Positions 44,252 through 52,606 of a stretch of 64,000 nt of DNA are shown here, piece by piece. Each line of letters begins with the position of its first letter. Position 1 is the first letter of the stretch. A model generated the notes under the pieces. That model saw only the letters and a list, made by a program, of their open reading frames with translations. It did not search any database and had not been told where the DNA came from. This DNA comes from JAGXFP01 sp039714535 (GTDB lineage: Bacteria; Desulfobacterota; Desulfobulbia; Desulfobulbales; JAGXFP01). Location: positions 62,001-126,000 of the forward strand of contig JBDLJC010000001.1 of the NCBI GenBank assembly GCA_039714535.1, written 5' to 3'. A program made the translations under genes and the position numbers.

Positions 44252-46288
44252 TTATTTACTGCTGCCTCCAAACCTGTAGGAGAGACCGGCAAAAACTGTC
44301 AGTGGCGCCCCGGAATAAAGGTTCATCCCGGCGCTATCGTCACTTACATAAGCGGCGTATTGTTCGTCGGTCAGATTGAGGACATGGCTCCATGCCGACC
44401 AGTTTTGCCAGTCATAGCCGACTCGCAGGTTGAACAGGGTCGGTCTGGTGTATTGGTGGAGATTGGCATCATCGGCATACTGTGAGCTGATCTCATCCAT
44501 TTCAAGTTCCACCTCCAGATTACGGGTCGGGATAATGGTAAGCCTGGTATTGAGATGGTGTTTCGGAGACCGGGGCTGCCGGTTGCCGCTGTAATCGACG
44601 CCACCGGTGGTATAAACATCGTACTCGTTGAGGGCGTAGGTGTAGGCCACGGTCAACCGGACGTTGGCGCTGGGGGCGATGGCCGCCATGATCTCGGCGC
44701 CTTCCTGGGAAGACTCTCCGGCGTTGACGTACTTGGTGTTAGGGAAGGGATCATTGTTGACGACAATCTTGTCGGTGATATCCATCGAATAAATTGAGGT
44801 GTCGAGTTTCAAGCGCTTCTGCCAGAAGACGGTCCGCAGGCCAACTTCATAATTTTTGGCCTCTTCCGCTTGCAGTTCATTGTTGTCATAACGAGAGGTC
44901 CACAGCTGGCTGGTAGTCGGGACGACAAAGCCTTCCGAGTAACTGAGATAACCGTTCACTGATGGTGAGATGTCGTAGGTCAGTCCAACCTTGGGGCTGA
45001 ATTTGGAGAATTTCTTGTCGACGCCTGTACCGCCCAATAAGTCGTCAACTTCATATTTGGCTGAGTCATAACGGCCGCCGACGATGAACCTCAGATTTTC
45101 AAGAGGCGAGGTTTCCAGCTGTAGATAGGGGGCGCTTACCCTGGTCGTGATGTCATAGGATTTGTCAAGGCCCAGAAGGGTGTATGAGGTGTAAAGGTTC
45201 AGGAGTAAGTCCTTGCTCACATCCAGATCGAAACTGTTGGTCTCCTTGCTGCCGCTGACCATATCGAGGCCGGTGATGATCTTGCTGCGGCCCAGGGAGA
45301 AATTATGGCTGTATAAAAGCTGCAGGTCAAGATCCTGGGTGTCAGAGGTTGTCATGCTGCCAACATAGACTGGACCTTGTTGACGAATACTGTAATTGGG
45401 GATGCCCTCTGTTTCGATATCGCGAAGGGCCAGAGTGGCGCTTAACTCTGATTCAGTAAAAAAATAGTTGTAGGACAGGGCTGGAGCAATTTTGTCGGTT
45501 TTACTATAGGTGAAAGTCTGGTAACTGTGCTGCCAATCGCTGTAGAAATCGACTTCGCTCAAGGTGCCTGGAGATTCTTTTTCAGAGCTGAGTAAATCGA
45601 TTTTGAATGACAGCAGCGACTCATCGTTCGGGGTGAAATTGGTTTTAATCGTGCCGGCCTTTTTATCCAAAGCGTTGTTGTCGCGCCAGCTTTCGCTGTC
45701 AACCAGGCTCAGATCGATATTGAATCCCAGGGGGCCACTGCCGCCGCTGCCGGAAAGACCGCTGCGCCACTGCTGATAAGTTCCCAACTCGCTCCATATT
45801 TTAACCTGGGGCTCTGCTGATGGGGTCTTGGTGATCACATTGATGATGCCGCCGATGGCATTGCTGCCGTACAGGGCGGAGGCCGGACCCTTAATGATCT
45901 CGATCCTGGCAATATTGTCGCCGTTCATTTGGCTGAACTGACTGGAACTGCCGGAACCATAGCTGGCGGTCGGCACCCCATCAAGCAAGACGATGGTGTA
46001 CGGATTGGTAAAATGGGTCGGGACCCTGATGGCGGTCAACTCTGCTTCTCCGCCAAGGTTCTGGGAGTTGATGCCCGGCAAGCGGCTCAGGAAGTCGGTG
46101 GGGTTACGGGCTTTAACCTTTTCCAGTTCCGGTTCGGAGAGCACATTGACGGCGACCGTGGTGTCTTTAATCTTCTCGCTGACCCGGGAGGCCGTTACCA
46201 CCACTTCATCAAGCTCCGCTTGTAATTCCGCCGCATTCAACCACCCCGGCATCAGGGTTATCGTCATAATCATCAATAGGTATCGCAC
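44252..46288 (-). CDS. TonB-dependent outer-membrane receptor
   Basis: 678 residues from a GTG at 46286-46288 with AAGGAGAT four bases away; earlier in-frame ATGs have no SD. Short signal (LLMIMTITLMPGWLNA). TonB box region ELDEVVVTASR; plug domain LPGINSQNLGGEAELTAIRV, IEIIKGPASALYGSNAIGGIINVITK; a 22-strand barrel with YLSYSEGFVVPTTSQLW and terminal GLSYRFGGSSK. BtuB/CirA-like. The ligand is unknown. First gene of the operon with its own TonB-ExbBD at the end. Confidence 0.93.
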   Translation of the reverse strand: MRYLLMIMTITLMPGWLNAAELQAELDEVVVTASRVSEKIKDTTVAVNVLSEPELEKVKARNPTDFLSRLPGINSQNLGGEAELTAIRVPTHFTNPYTIVLLDGVPTASYGSGSSSQFSQMNGDNIARIEIIKGPASALYGSNAIGGIINVITKTPSAEPQVKIWSELGTYQQWRSGLSGSGGSGPLGFNIDLSLVDSESWRDNNALDKKAGTIKTNFTPNDESLLSFKIDLLSSEKESPGTLSEVDFYSDWQHSYQTFTYSKTDKIAPALSYNYFFTESELSATLALRDIETEGIPNYSIRQQGPVYVGSMTTSDTQDLDLQLLYSHNFSLGRSKIITGLDMVSGSKETNSFDLDVSKDLLLNLYTSYTLLGLDKSYDITTRVSAPYLQLETSPLENLRFIVGGRYDSAKYEVDDLLGGTGVDKKFSKFSPKVGLTYDISPSVNGYLSYSEGFVVPTTSQLWTSRYDNNELQAEEAKNYEVGLRTVFWQKRLKLDTSIYSMDITDKIVVNNDPFPNTKYVNAGESSQEGAEIMAAIAPSANVRLTVAYTYALNEYDVYTTGGVDYSGNRQPRSPKHHLNTRLTIIPTRNLEVELEMDEISSQYADDANLHQYTRPTLFNLRVGYDWQNWSAWSHVLNLTDEQYAAYVSDDSAGMNLYSGAPLTVFAGLSYRFGGSSK

Positions 46289-46647
46289 TAATATCTCCTT
46301 GGAATATTTTAAAAAATAAAAATGGCAGTGGTGCTGTCTTTCAATAATTGGACCAGATTTAAGTAAATTCAACCCTACCACCATGTAGCAGGGTTGAAAA
46401 TGTGGCAAATTGTCGCAGGATGATCAAATTGCTTAGTTGGGAAAGTTAGCTAGGGTGGTAATTGCGGCTAGGAGTTGTCTGTCGCGGTGGGAATTATTTT
46501 TAACAAAGCAAATTGACACCCAAAAAATTGTGTGAATAGAATTAATCCAGATGATGATCTTTTAAATCAAGTTAAATTAAGAGGAGGGCTAAAACAACAG
46601 GTCTAAGGTGGTGTTTATGGAGAGATCATTCAAATTTGGAGGGAGAG
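46289..46647. other. Divergent promoter region, receptor operon / cytochrome
   Basis: 359 bases that must carry both promoters. The clearest feature is the inverted repeat at 46368-46398. I looked for a cobalamin riboswitch on the receptor side and did not find the B12 box. The cytochrome side ends in the ribosome-binding run GGAGGGAGAG. Confidence 0.5.
46368..46398. promoter_or_regulatory. 9-bp inverted repeat upstream of the TonB receptor
   Basis: TTCAACCCT ... AGGGTTGAA, perfect arms with a 13-base spacer, 80 nt upstream of the receptor start. No U-tract on either strand, so an operator or RNA hairpin is more likely than a terminator. Confidence 0.5.
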
Positions 46648-47868
46648 ATGAAGAGGGTTAAATATGGGCCGGCAGTGCTGGCGGTGTTATTTTTTGTCGT
46701 TCTATCGGTTCCACTAACGGGAACGGCAAGAGAGGCAAACACTATTGATGAACTGGTTGGCATGTTCGATGATGCCAAATGTGGAGATTGCCACGCAGAG
46801 CTTTATGAACAATGGCAGAAATCCTGGCATGCCAAGGCGGTAGTCTCGTCCCTTAAAGGGATGCGTAATTTTATTAAAGTAGGTTTGGCCAAGGAATGGA
46901 ATAAGCCCGTCGATCGGACCCAGATTTTAAAATGCCTGGATTGTCACGCTCCAGCGGTTAATTTTGCCTCGGATAAACTGGCTAAGAAGATTGGTGGTTT
47001 GATCGTGACCGCTTTTGAAAAGAAGGGCACGAAAGCTGGTAACAAGGCCAAGGCCCAATTGGCTCGTTTGAATGTCGGCTGTCTGTCCTGCCATAATATC
47101 AAGGCCACCAGTGTGGCCCGGGGCTTGCGGGGCGATCCGGTCAAGGGTGCGGTTTATGGCCCCCATGGCTATGATTCGGACGGGCATACCACCATCGAAA
47201 GTGTCGAACTTACCCGTTCGCTGTTCTGCATGCAGTGCCATGGTAAATATAATGCCCCGGACGGCGAGACCATCCAGTGCAATACCCTTTCCGGCAGCTA
47301 TCAGAACACCTACTACAATTTGGGTGGATCCCAAACCTGCCAAGAGTGCCATATGAAGAAAGGCCATCTGTTCCCCGGTGGTCATGATCTGGAGATGGTT
47401 AAGCAGGGTCTGGGCCTTGAGGTCCAGGTCACCCCATACCAGCATCTGCCCGGTAAAGTCCCCGGGGTGAAGAACAAGAAAGCCTGGGTGCCCAGTGCCG
47501 TTGTCACCGCTCTTGTCGAAAACAAGTCCGGCCATCGGGTTCCGGACGGCTGACTGTGGTCAGGCAAAGTGGTCCTGGATGTGACCGCAAAAGATGACAA
47601 AGGCAAGGAACTCTTTAAGGCAGACAAAACCTGGTTTGAAATCGGCGTTGATACCGATCGCTTTATGCGCTATGGCGCTTGGCAGATCAAGGAAATTATC
47701 GACCTGACCCTTCCTCCGATGCAGACCCAGACCGAGCAGTACCTGATGCATTTCACCACCGAGACCGAGAAGGTCAATATCGAAGTGAAACTCTGGTATT
47801 ATATCAGCGGCGGTAAGGGGGACGTGATCTACAGTTTCAACAAAACCCTGGAATTTGAGCTGGAATAA
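46648..47868 (+). CDS. Pentaheme cytochrome c with probable selenocysteine
   Basis: Read as one 406-residue protein through an in-frame TGA at 47551-47553 (residue 302). Signal peptide MKRVKYGPAVLAVLFFVVLS, cleaved near TGTA. CxxCH heme sites at residues 45-49 (CGDCH), 96-100, 145-149, 194-198 and 231-235, in a cytochrome c554-like arrangement. After GHRVPDG comes the TGA, then LWSGKVVLDVTAKDDKGKEL and a beta-sandwich tail of about 100 residues in the same frame. A hairpin follows the TGA. Selenocysteine insertion is more likely than mutation, since the tail is intact and coding-like. Start chosen after GGAGGGAGAG. Substrate unknown. Confidence 0.75.
47560..47578 (+). promoter_or_regulatory. 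Candidate bacterial SECIS hairpin
   Basis: Six bases after the UGA, U-CAGG / CCUG-G forms a 5-bp stem around the 9-base loop CAAAGUGGU. A short stem with a G/U-containing apical loop just after UGA is what SelB recognises in bacteria. The stem is short and an alternative pairing GGUC/GACC competes, so this is suggestive only. Confidence 0.5.
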
Positions 47869-47886
47869 ACAAAACAGCAGCTCAAT

Positions 47887-47920
47887 AAAAAAGCCCCGGC
47901 AATGAGCCGGGGCTTTTTTT
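47887..47920 (+). terminator. Intrinsic terminator after the cytochrome gene
   Basis: Stem AAAAGCCCCGGC / GCCGGGGCTTTT with a short loop and seven T. Its place directly after the TAA at 47866-47868 supports transcription through the in-frame TGA to this point. Confidence 0.92.
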
Positions 47921-48130
47921 GTTTTAACTATTGCCTATCTGGCCTGACTAATAATCAACAAAGGCAATATCAACCGAAGGACGCATGGTTGATTGGGGCG
48001 CCATCACCTGAAATTAAGTGGCGGCCCGCAGGGAAATTCCGTTATATAACCTAAAGTTCTTCATCGGTAAATAAGTTGCCAGAATCTGCGCTTTAGCAGA
48101 CCTGGGAGGGTTTAAAATATCACGAGAATT

Positions 48131-49015
48131 CTAAACAGATTGCTCTGTGGCTAGTTGCCAGAAGGCTTTAACGCTGGCTCGCTGCAGATTTTTTTTTGTC
48201 GAACAAAGGCCAACAACATACGGTTCAAGCTTTGGTGAATTATCAAGAATTACCACCTTGTCTCGAAAAGGACTACGTTCAAGAACAAGTTGTGGCACAA
48301 TACCTATGCCACAACCAAGGGTAACCATAGGAATAATAGCCTCATTGCCGGATACCTCGGAGGTTATATTCGGGGTAACCCGATTCTTCTTCATCCATTT
48401 ATCCAGCCTCCTTCGGGACAACCCGGTTTGTGGAAGTACCAATGGTGCACGGTTAAGATCCAGTTGCCCTGATAGGGTCATCGGGGTCGAACCATCCAAT
48501 TGTTTCGGGGCGATGAACACCAACGGCGTGGTAGTGATAGGCAGAAATTCAATCCTGGACCGATTGCGATCCGGCAAGGCGGCAACAGCCAGATCAATCT
48601 CACCTGTCTGCACTTGCAGTACCGATTGCTCTGCTGCACCGGTGCGCAATTCAAGTTGCACCTCCGGATAGGTACTTCGATAAGATTCAAGTAAATGGGG
48701 AAGTAAACTATACACTGCGGTGATCGAGGCATATATTGATAAACTGCCCACCACAGATTGCCCGTCCTTAATTGTAGAGCGAAATCTCTGCCACTCCTGG
48801 ATGGTCTGGCGCGCATAAATACGGAATTGCTCTCCTGCCGCAGAAAGAGAGACGGTTCTGTTGTCGCGCAAAAAAAGAGGCTGCTCTACTTGCTCTTCCA
48901 GGCGCTGAATGGTTCTGGTCAACGCCGAAGGACTCATATTACAAGCCTGGCTGGCCCGGCTGAAATGCAGATGCTCTGCCAGGGTCAGAAAGATTTCAAG
49001 CTCACGAATATCCAT
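48131..49015 (-). CDS. ilvY: LysR-type activator IlvY
   Basis: 294 residues from the ATG at 49013-49015. N-terminal winged helix MDIRELEIFLTLAEHLHFSRASQA...SALTRTIQRLEEQ, followed by PLFLRDNRTVSLSAAGE; co-inducer domain with TLGCGIGIVPQLVLERSPFRDKVVIL. Close by eye to E. coli IlvY throughout, and divergent from ilvC exactly as in enterobacteria. Expected to activate ilvC in response to acetolactate or acetohydroxybutyrate. Confidence 0.9.
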   Translation of the reverse strand: MDIRELEIFLTLAEHLHFSRASQACNMSPSALTRTIQRLEEQVEQPLFLRDNRTVSLSAAGEQFRIYARQTIQEWQRFRSTIKDGQSVVGSLSIYASITAVYSLLPHLLESYRSTYPEVQLELRTGAAEQSVLQVQTGEIDLAVAALPDRNRSRIEFLPITTTPLVFIAPKQLDGSTPMTLSGQLDLNRAPLVLPQTGLSRRRLDKWMKKNRVTPNITSEVSGNEAIIPMVTLGCGIGIVPQLVLERSPFRDKVVILDNSPKLEPYVVGLCSTKKNLQRASVKAFWQLATEQSV

Positions 49016-49060
49016 ATAATCAAGACTCAAAGGGTTGAACAATTAGTCTAAAACACTCAT

Positions 49061-49077
49061 GTTGCATATTTCGCAAC
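49061..49077. promoter_or_regulatory. IlvY operator-like palindrome 1
   Basis: GTTGCATATTTCGCAAC: arms GTTGC/GCAAC with a 7-base spacer, in the divergent ilvY-ilvC region. The LysR-type T-N11-A pattern is satisfied within it. Confidence 0.65.
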
Positions 49078-49103
49078 ACAGCGTACCAAACAAATCAATT
49101 TAC

Positions 49104-49120
49104 GCAACACAAAAAGCAAC
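49104..49120. promoter_or_regulatory. IlvY operator-like site 2
   Basis: Two GCAAC words (49104-49108, 49116-49120) spaced 12 bases, sharing the core word of the palindrome at 49061. Enterobacterial ilvYC also has two adjacent operators. It ends 70 nt before the ilvC start. Confidence 0.5.
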
Positions 49121-49190
49121 GTAAGATTGGCTAATTAAAAATTTAAAAGTTACAATCTCTTCTTCAAAACATAAATATCAGGAGAAAATT

Positions 49191-50669
49191 ATGTCTGAAA
49201 ACTATTTCAACTCGCTGCCCTTCGGTCGCCAGCTCCAGGAACTTGGCTCCTGCCGGTTTATGGAAGCTAATGAATTCACCAATGGTTGCGATTACGCTAA
49301 AGGGAAAAAGATTGTCATCGTCGGATGTGGCGCCCAGGGCCTGAATCAGGGTCTTAATATGCGTGATAGCGGCCTCGATGTCTCCTACACCTTACGGGGC
49401 GCTGCAATCGCCGAAAAACGCGAGTCATTCAAAAACGCTTCTGAAAACGGTTTCACCGTCGGTACCTACGAAGAACTCCTGCCAACCGCAGATATCGTTA
49501 TGAACCTGGCGCCGGACAAACAACACAGCAACGTCGTCGAGACCGTTGTGCCAATGATGAAGCAGGGCGCGACCTTCTCTTACGCGCACGGTTTCAATAT
49601 CGTTGAAGAGGGCGCCCAGATCCGTTCCGACCTGACGGTCATCATGGTTGCCCCCAAATGCCCCGGTTCTGAAGTACGGGCCGAGTACGTTCGTGGTTTC
49701 GGTGTTCCTACCTTGATTGCCGTTCACGGGGAAAATGATCCCAATGGCGACGGCCTCGAGATAGCCAAGGCACTTTGTTCCGCCCAAGGTGGTGATCGGG
49801 CCGGTGTCCTTGAGTCTTCTTTCGTTGCCGAGGTCAAGTCTGACCTTATGGGCGAACAAACCATTCTCTGCGGCATGCTGCAAGCTGGCGCCCTGCTCTG
49901 CTTCGACAAGATGACCGAAAACGGGATCGATGCCCCCTATGCCGTAAAACTGATCCAATACGGCTGGGAGACCATCACCGAAGCACTCAAGCACGGTGGC
50001 ATAACCAATATGATGGATCGTCTCACCAATCCGGCCAAATTAGTAGCATACGACCTGGCCGAGGAACTCAAAGATATTATGCGGCCCTTATTCGAAAAAC
50101 ACATGGACGATATCCTCTCAGGGGATTTCTCCAAAACCATGATGGCAGACTGGGCCAATGACGACGTTAATTTACTTACCTGGCGTGAAGCAACCGGCCA
50201 GACCGTTTTTGAGAAGACCGAAGCCGCCGGTGAGATTTCCGAGCAGGAGTACTTCGATAAGGCAATCCTGATGGTTGCCATGGTCAAGGCCGGGGTTGAG
50301 CTCGCTTTCGAAACCATGGTCATGTCCGGAATTGAGGCAGAATCAGCCTACTACGAGTCACTCCACGAAACTCCTCTGATTGCCAATACCATCGCCCGGA
50401 AAAAACTCTACGAAATGAACCGGGTTATTTCCGACACAGCCGAGTATGGCTGCTACCTTTTCGCCCACGCCTGTGTCCCGCTGCTGAAGGATTTCATGGG
50501 TTCGGTCAATACCGATGTAATCGGTAAAGGATTGGAAATTAAAGACAATGGCGTTGACAACCAGACCCTGGTCCAAGTTAACGCTGAGATCCGCGAGCAT
50601 CTGATCGAAGAGGTAGGCCAGGAGTTGCGTGCTGCCATGAACGGTATGCAGGCAATAGCTTCCGCCTGA
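49191..50669 (+). CDS. ilvC: Ketol-acid reductoisomerase, class II (long form)
   Basis: Converts acetolactate to dihydroxyisovalerate in branched-chain amino acid synthesis. 492 residues, the long enterobacterial/plant-type class instead of the 330-residue class I form common in bacteria. KKIVIVGCGAQGLNQGLNMRDSGLDVSY (NADPH site), APDKQHSNVV, VAPKCPGSEVR and AEVKSDLMGEQTILCGMLQAG are near-identical by eye to E. coli. AGGAG precedes the ATG. Together with ilvY this suggests horizontal transfer of the pair. A terminator follows. Confidence 0.95.
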   Translation: MSENYFNSLPFGRQLQELGSCRFMEANEFTNGCDYAKGKKIVIVGCGAQGLNQGLNMRDSGLDVSYTLRGAAIAEKRESFKNASENGFTVGTYEELLPTADIVMNLAPDKQHSNVVETVVPMMKQGATFSYAHGFNIVEEGAQIRSDLTVIMVAPKCPGSEVRAEYVRGFGVPTLIAVHGENDPNGDGLEIAKALCSAQGGDRAGVLESSFVAEVKSDLMGEQTILCGMLQAGALLCFDKMTENGIDAPYAVKLIQYGWETITEALKHGGITNMMDRLTNPAKLVAYDLAEELKDIMRPLFEKHMDDILSGDFSKTMMADWANDDVNLLTWREATGQTVFEKTEAAGEISEQEYFDKAILMVAMVKAGVELAFETMVMSGIEAESAYYESLHETPLIANTIARKKLYEMNRVISDTAEYGCYLFAHACVPLLKDFMGSVNTDVIGKGLEIKDNGVDNQTLVQVNAEIREHLIEEVGQELRAAMNGMQAIASA

Positions 50670-50693
50670 TCTTTATCAATATAGCCACAAACT

Positions 50694-50722
50694 AAAAGAC
50701 CCTGCCATTGGCGGGGTCTTTT
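50694..50722 (+). terminator. Intrinsic terminator of ilvC
   Basis: AAAAGACCC-TGCC ... GGCGGGGTCTTTT stem with loop ATT and T-rich tail. Confidence 0.88.
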
Positions 50723-50857
50723 AGTTTTAAGTTGCCGGAATCTTCAGAGCACGATTCTACCTGCTTTATGCCGGCATTAAATGAAACTTTTCATTCTCGC
50801 TCCCACCACAATCTTCCGGATATACAGTGCATGTGTCCCCCTGATTAATACCACAAG

Positions 50858-51001
50858 GGTTCTGTTAAATCCCCCTCGGAGTCTATCGCTTACCTGCGGG
50901 GGGGCACTCTTTTCAGTACCCCCTTGAGGGGCGTATAAGTCTCGATGTCTCGCGAACTCGCCTATCGGTTTGAGCCGACAAGCAGCTCAACTCAGCTTTA
51001 T
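50858..51001. repeat. Dispersed intergenic repeat, longest copy b
   Basis: Longest member of the family: GGGTTCTGTTAAATCCCC, CTCGGAGTCTATCGCTTACC, GGCACTCTTTTCAGTACCCC, TTGAGGGGCGTATAAGTCTC, TATCGGTTTGAGCCGAC. It overlaps the last bases of the AMIN gene. Together with the ilvC terminator it fills the 328-base gap between ilvC and that gene. Partial copies are at 4408, 22525, 34405 and (inverted) 59668. Confidence 0.7.
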
Positions 51002-51933
51002 CGGGTCAGCGTTATCCTCGTGCTGCTGCGGACGATCTTGTTGTTTATCTGGTCTTCGACAATGCCGATTATCCTATAATCACCGATAGGGTCTGAGCTG
51101 TCCAGAACCAGAGCCAGTTCCTGCTCGGCCATAATAAACGCCGGGTGAGTCGGGGCTTTGCCATCTGCCCTTGCGTAACGGCGACGGTTCATCATCGGCT
51201 TGCCGGATGGGTCCACCAGGGTAAAAGAAGATATTTCATAGGAAAAATTTCCGTCAATGTCCGGGGTAAATCCGGTGACCAGAAATGAGATGTAGATCTC
51301 CTGGTACGGTTTTATCGTCTTCAGAAGTTCCAGGCTGATCCTAGAGGCCGGTGGCGCTTCCAACCATTCCCGGGCATGACCAGGCGAATCTGAGGTGACT
51401 ATCAGCAGCTTCAAGTCGCCTTCGGCTTTTGGTTCCGGATATATTGTTTCCATAGCAGGGGGAATGACTTCTTCTGGCTCAGTTCCAGATTCTTCCTCCG
51501 GCACTATATCGGCAACGACCGCATTAGCGACAGATGGCTCTCGGATAGTAACGAGCAATCCGTCAGGCTGTTCGCGTATCGTGTAATCAAACAATTCATC
51601 AAGATTAGAATCAAAAACCACTCTGAACCCATCAGTCCTCCGTCCTGTTCTGACTCGGGCGAGAGCGGTTCCTACCTGTTTGACAGGGGACGGACCCGTA
51701 AGCCTCACGTTCTTAATGTCTAAATACATGCGATCAGGACGATTTTCTTCAACATTTTTCTTAAGCTGGAATTTGCGGTAGTCCTTTATAGCTCCGTCTG
51801 CTTTCAGGTGAACTTTAGTTTCGTTAGCTGCGCGCTCAATTTCGATATCGAAAAGTACGGTTGCATTAGCCCGGGCAGTGGGGTGTATAGACAGGCCTAA
51901 CAGCAGAAATAATAATACTCTGGTCAATTTCAT
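50998..51933 (-). CDS. Exported AMIN-domain protein
   Basis: 311 residues from the ATG at 51931-51933, with GGGAGAG upstream. Signal peptide MKLTRVLLFLLLGLSIHPTARA. The N-terminal half (VLFDIEIERAANETKVHLKADG, PDRMYLDIKNVRLTG, VRTGRRTDGFRVVFDSNLDELFDYTIREQPDGLLVTI) fits the AMIN domain that targets proteins to the envelope. The C-terminal part is beta-rich and without known motif. It marks the left edge of the cassette region; its base composition is closer to core genes. Confidence 0.72.
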   Translation of the reverse strand: MKLTRVLLFLLLGLSIHPTARANATVLFDIEIERAANETKVHLKADGAIKDYRKFQLKKNVEENRPDRMYLDIKNVRLTGPSPVKQVGTALARVRTGRRTDGFRVVFDSNLDELFDYTIREQPDGLLVTIREPSVANAVVADIVPEEESGTEPEEVIPPAMETIYPEPKAEGDLKLLIVTSDSPGHAREWLEAPPASRISLELLKTIKPYQEIYISFLVTGFTPDIDGNFSYEISSFTLVDPSGKPMMNRRRYARADGKAPTHPAFIMAEQELALVLDSSDPIGDYRIIGIVEDQINNKIVRSSTRITLTR

Positions 51934-52127
51934 TCTCTCTCCCATTTTTAGAACCGTTTCATTCTGATCTCTATCCCGGATATTATAGGGAACATTCCCG
52001 AGTCTGTCTCCTATAATATGAATCTGTTGTCCCGGTTTTGTTAAGTGTTGTTTGCATTCAATAAGCATGACCGAGGTTCCTTTTAAGAACAATAACGCCA
52101 GCCATAGTTGTTTTTGACGATTACCGG

Positions 52128-52505
52128 TTAGGTTCGTGAGCCACTATAGCTCATTTCAATTAGGGTGTAATAAAATCCTTTCACTGCGGCCACCGAGAAA
52201 AATACCATGATAGCCATGGCCTGCATGTCCACTGATTGCGGTACTAGCAACTTTGCGTCTTTGATAAGCATGATCAAAACGGCCACATTGACCATGGTTC
52301 CAATGCCGAAATGTACCAGCATCTTGGGCAAAAGGTAAAATTGATACATTATCCAGGTGACAAGGTCGGCAAGGACAAGGCAGTTTAGAAAGCTTTGCAT
52401 AGCCACGGAAAGATGTAGTCCGTCAAAATAAAAAACCCACGCCCACAGGCCATAAAAGACAGAGCGCACTAAGATGTTGGCATTATGTGTGAGTATGGAG
52501 TCCAT
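52128..52505 (-). CDS. Four-helix membrane protein, first cassette from the left
   Basis: 125 residues, four hydrophobic segments (SVFYGLWAWVFYF, FLNCLVLADLVTWIMYQF, FGIGTMVNVAVLIMLI, MQAMAIMVFFSVAAVKGFYY). No recognised family. It starts 13 nt downstream (in minus sense) of attC-like site 4, as expected for a cassette gene. A weak R''-like ACCTAAC (about 52128-52134) overlaps its stop, but I cannot see a complete attC after it. Confidence 0.6.
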   Translation of the reverse strand: MDSILTHNANILVRSVFYGLWAWVFYFDGLHLSVAMQSFLNCLVLADLVTWIMYQFYLLPKMLVHFGIGTMVNVAVLIMLIKDAKLLVPQSVDMQAMAIMVFFSVAAVKGFYYTLIEMSYSGSRT

Positions 52506-52517
52506 AATTGATCATAT

Positions 52518-52606
52518 GTTTAAAGATTTGGGTGAGGGGCGCGCCCAAAACTTGCCCGATTAGGCCGCCACGCTTCTTCGCGTCCCTCGCTACCCTTTGC
52601 TTAGAT
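52518..52606 (-). other. attC-like site 4
   Basis: Minus strand: R''-like ATCTAAG (52600-52606), arm GGGTAGCGAGGGACGCG, central GCGGCCTAATCGGGCAAGT, arm GGCGCGCCCCTCACCC, R'-like TTTAAAC (52518-52524). Both boxes have one mismatch to RYYYAAC and GTTRRRY. It starts directly at the stop of the preceding gene. The 19-base centre is identical to site 3. Confidence 0.65.

Noticed and set aside
46289..46640. Cobalamin riboswitch before the TonB receptor
   Set aside because: The B12 box and the usual core were not found; only a simple inverted repeat is present.
47569..47868. Separate 99-residue gene starting at GTG
   Set aside because: Same frame as the cytochrome upstream of the TGA, no ribosome-binding site, and begins mid-domain; better explained as the tail of a UGA-containing gene.
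52093..52135. A fifth attC after the leftmost cassette gene
   Set aside because: A perfect R''-like ACCTAAC is present, but the arms do not pair and the R' box is poor.
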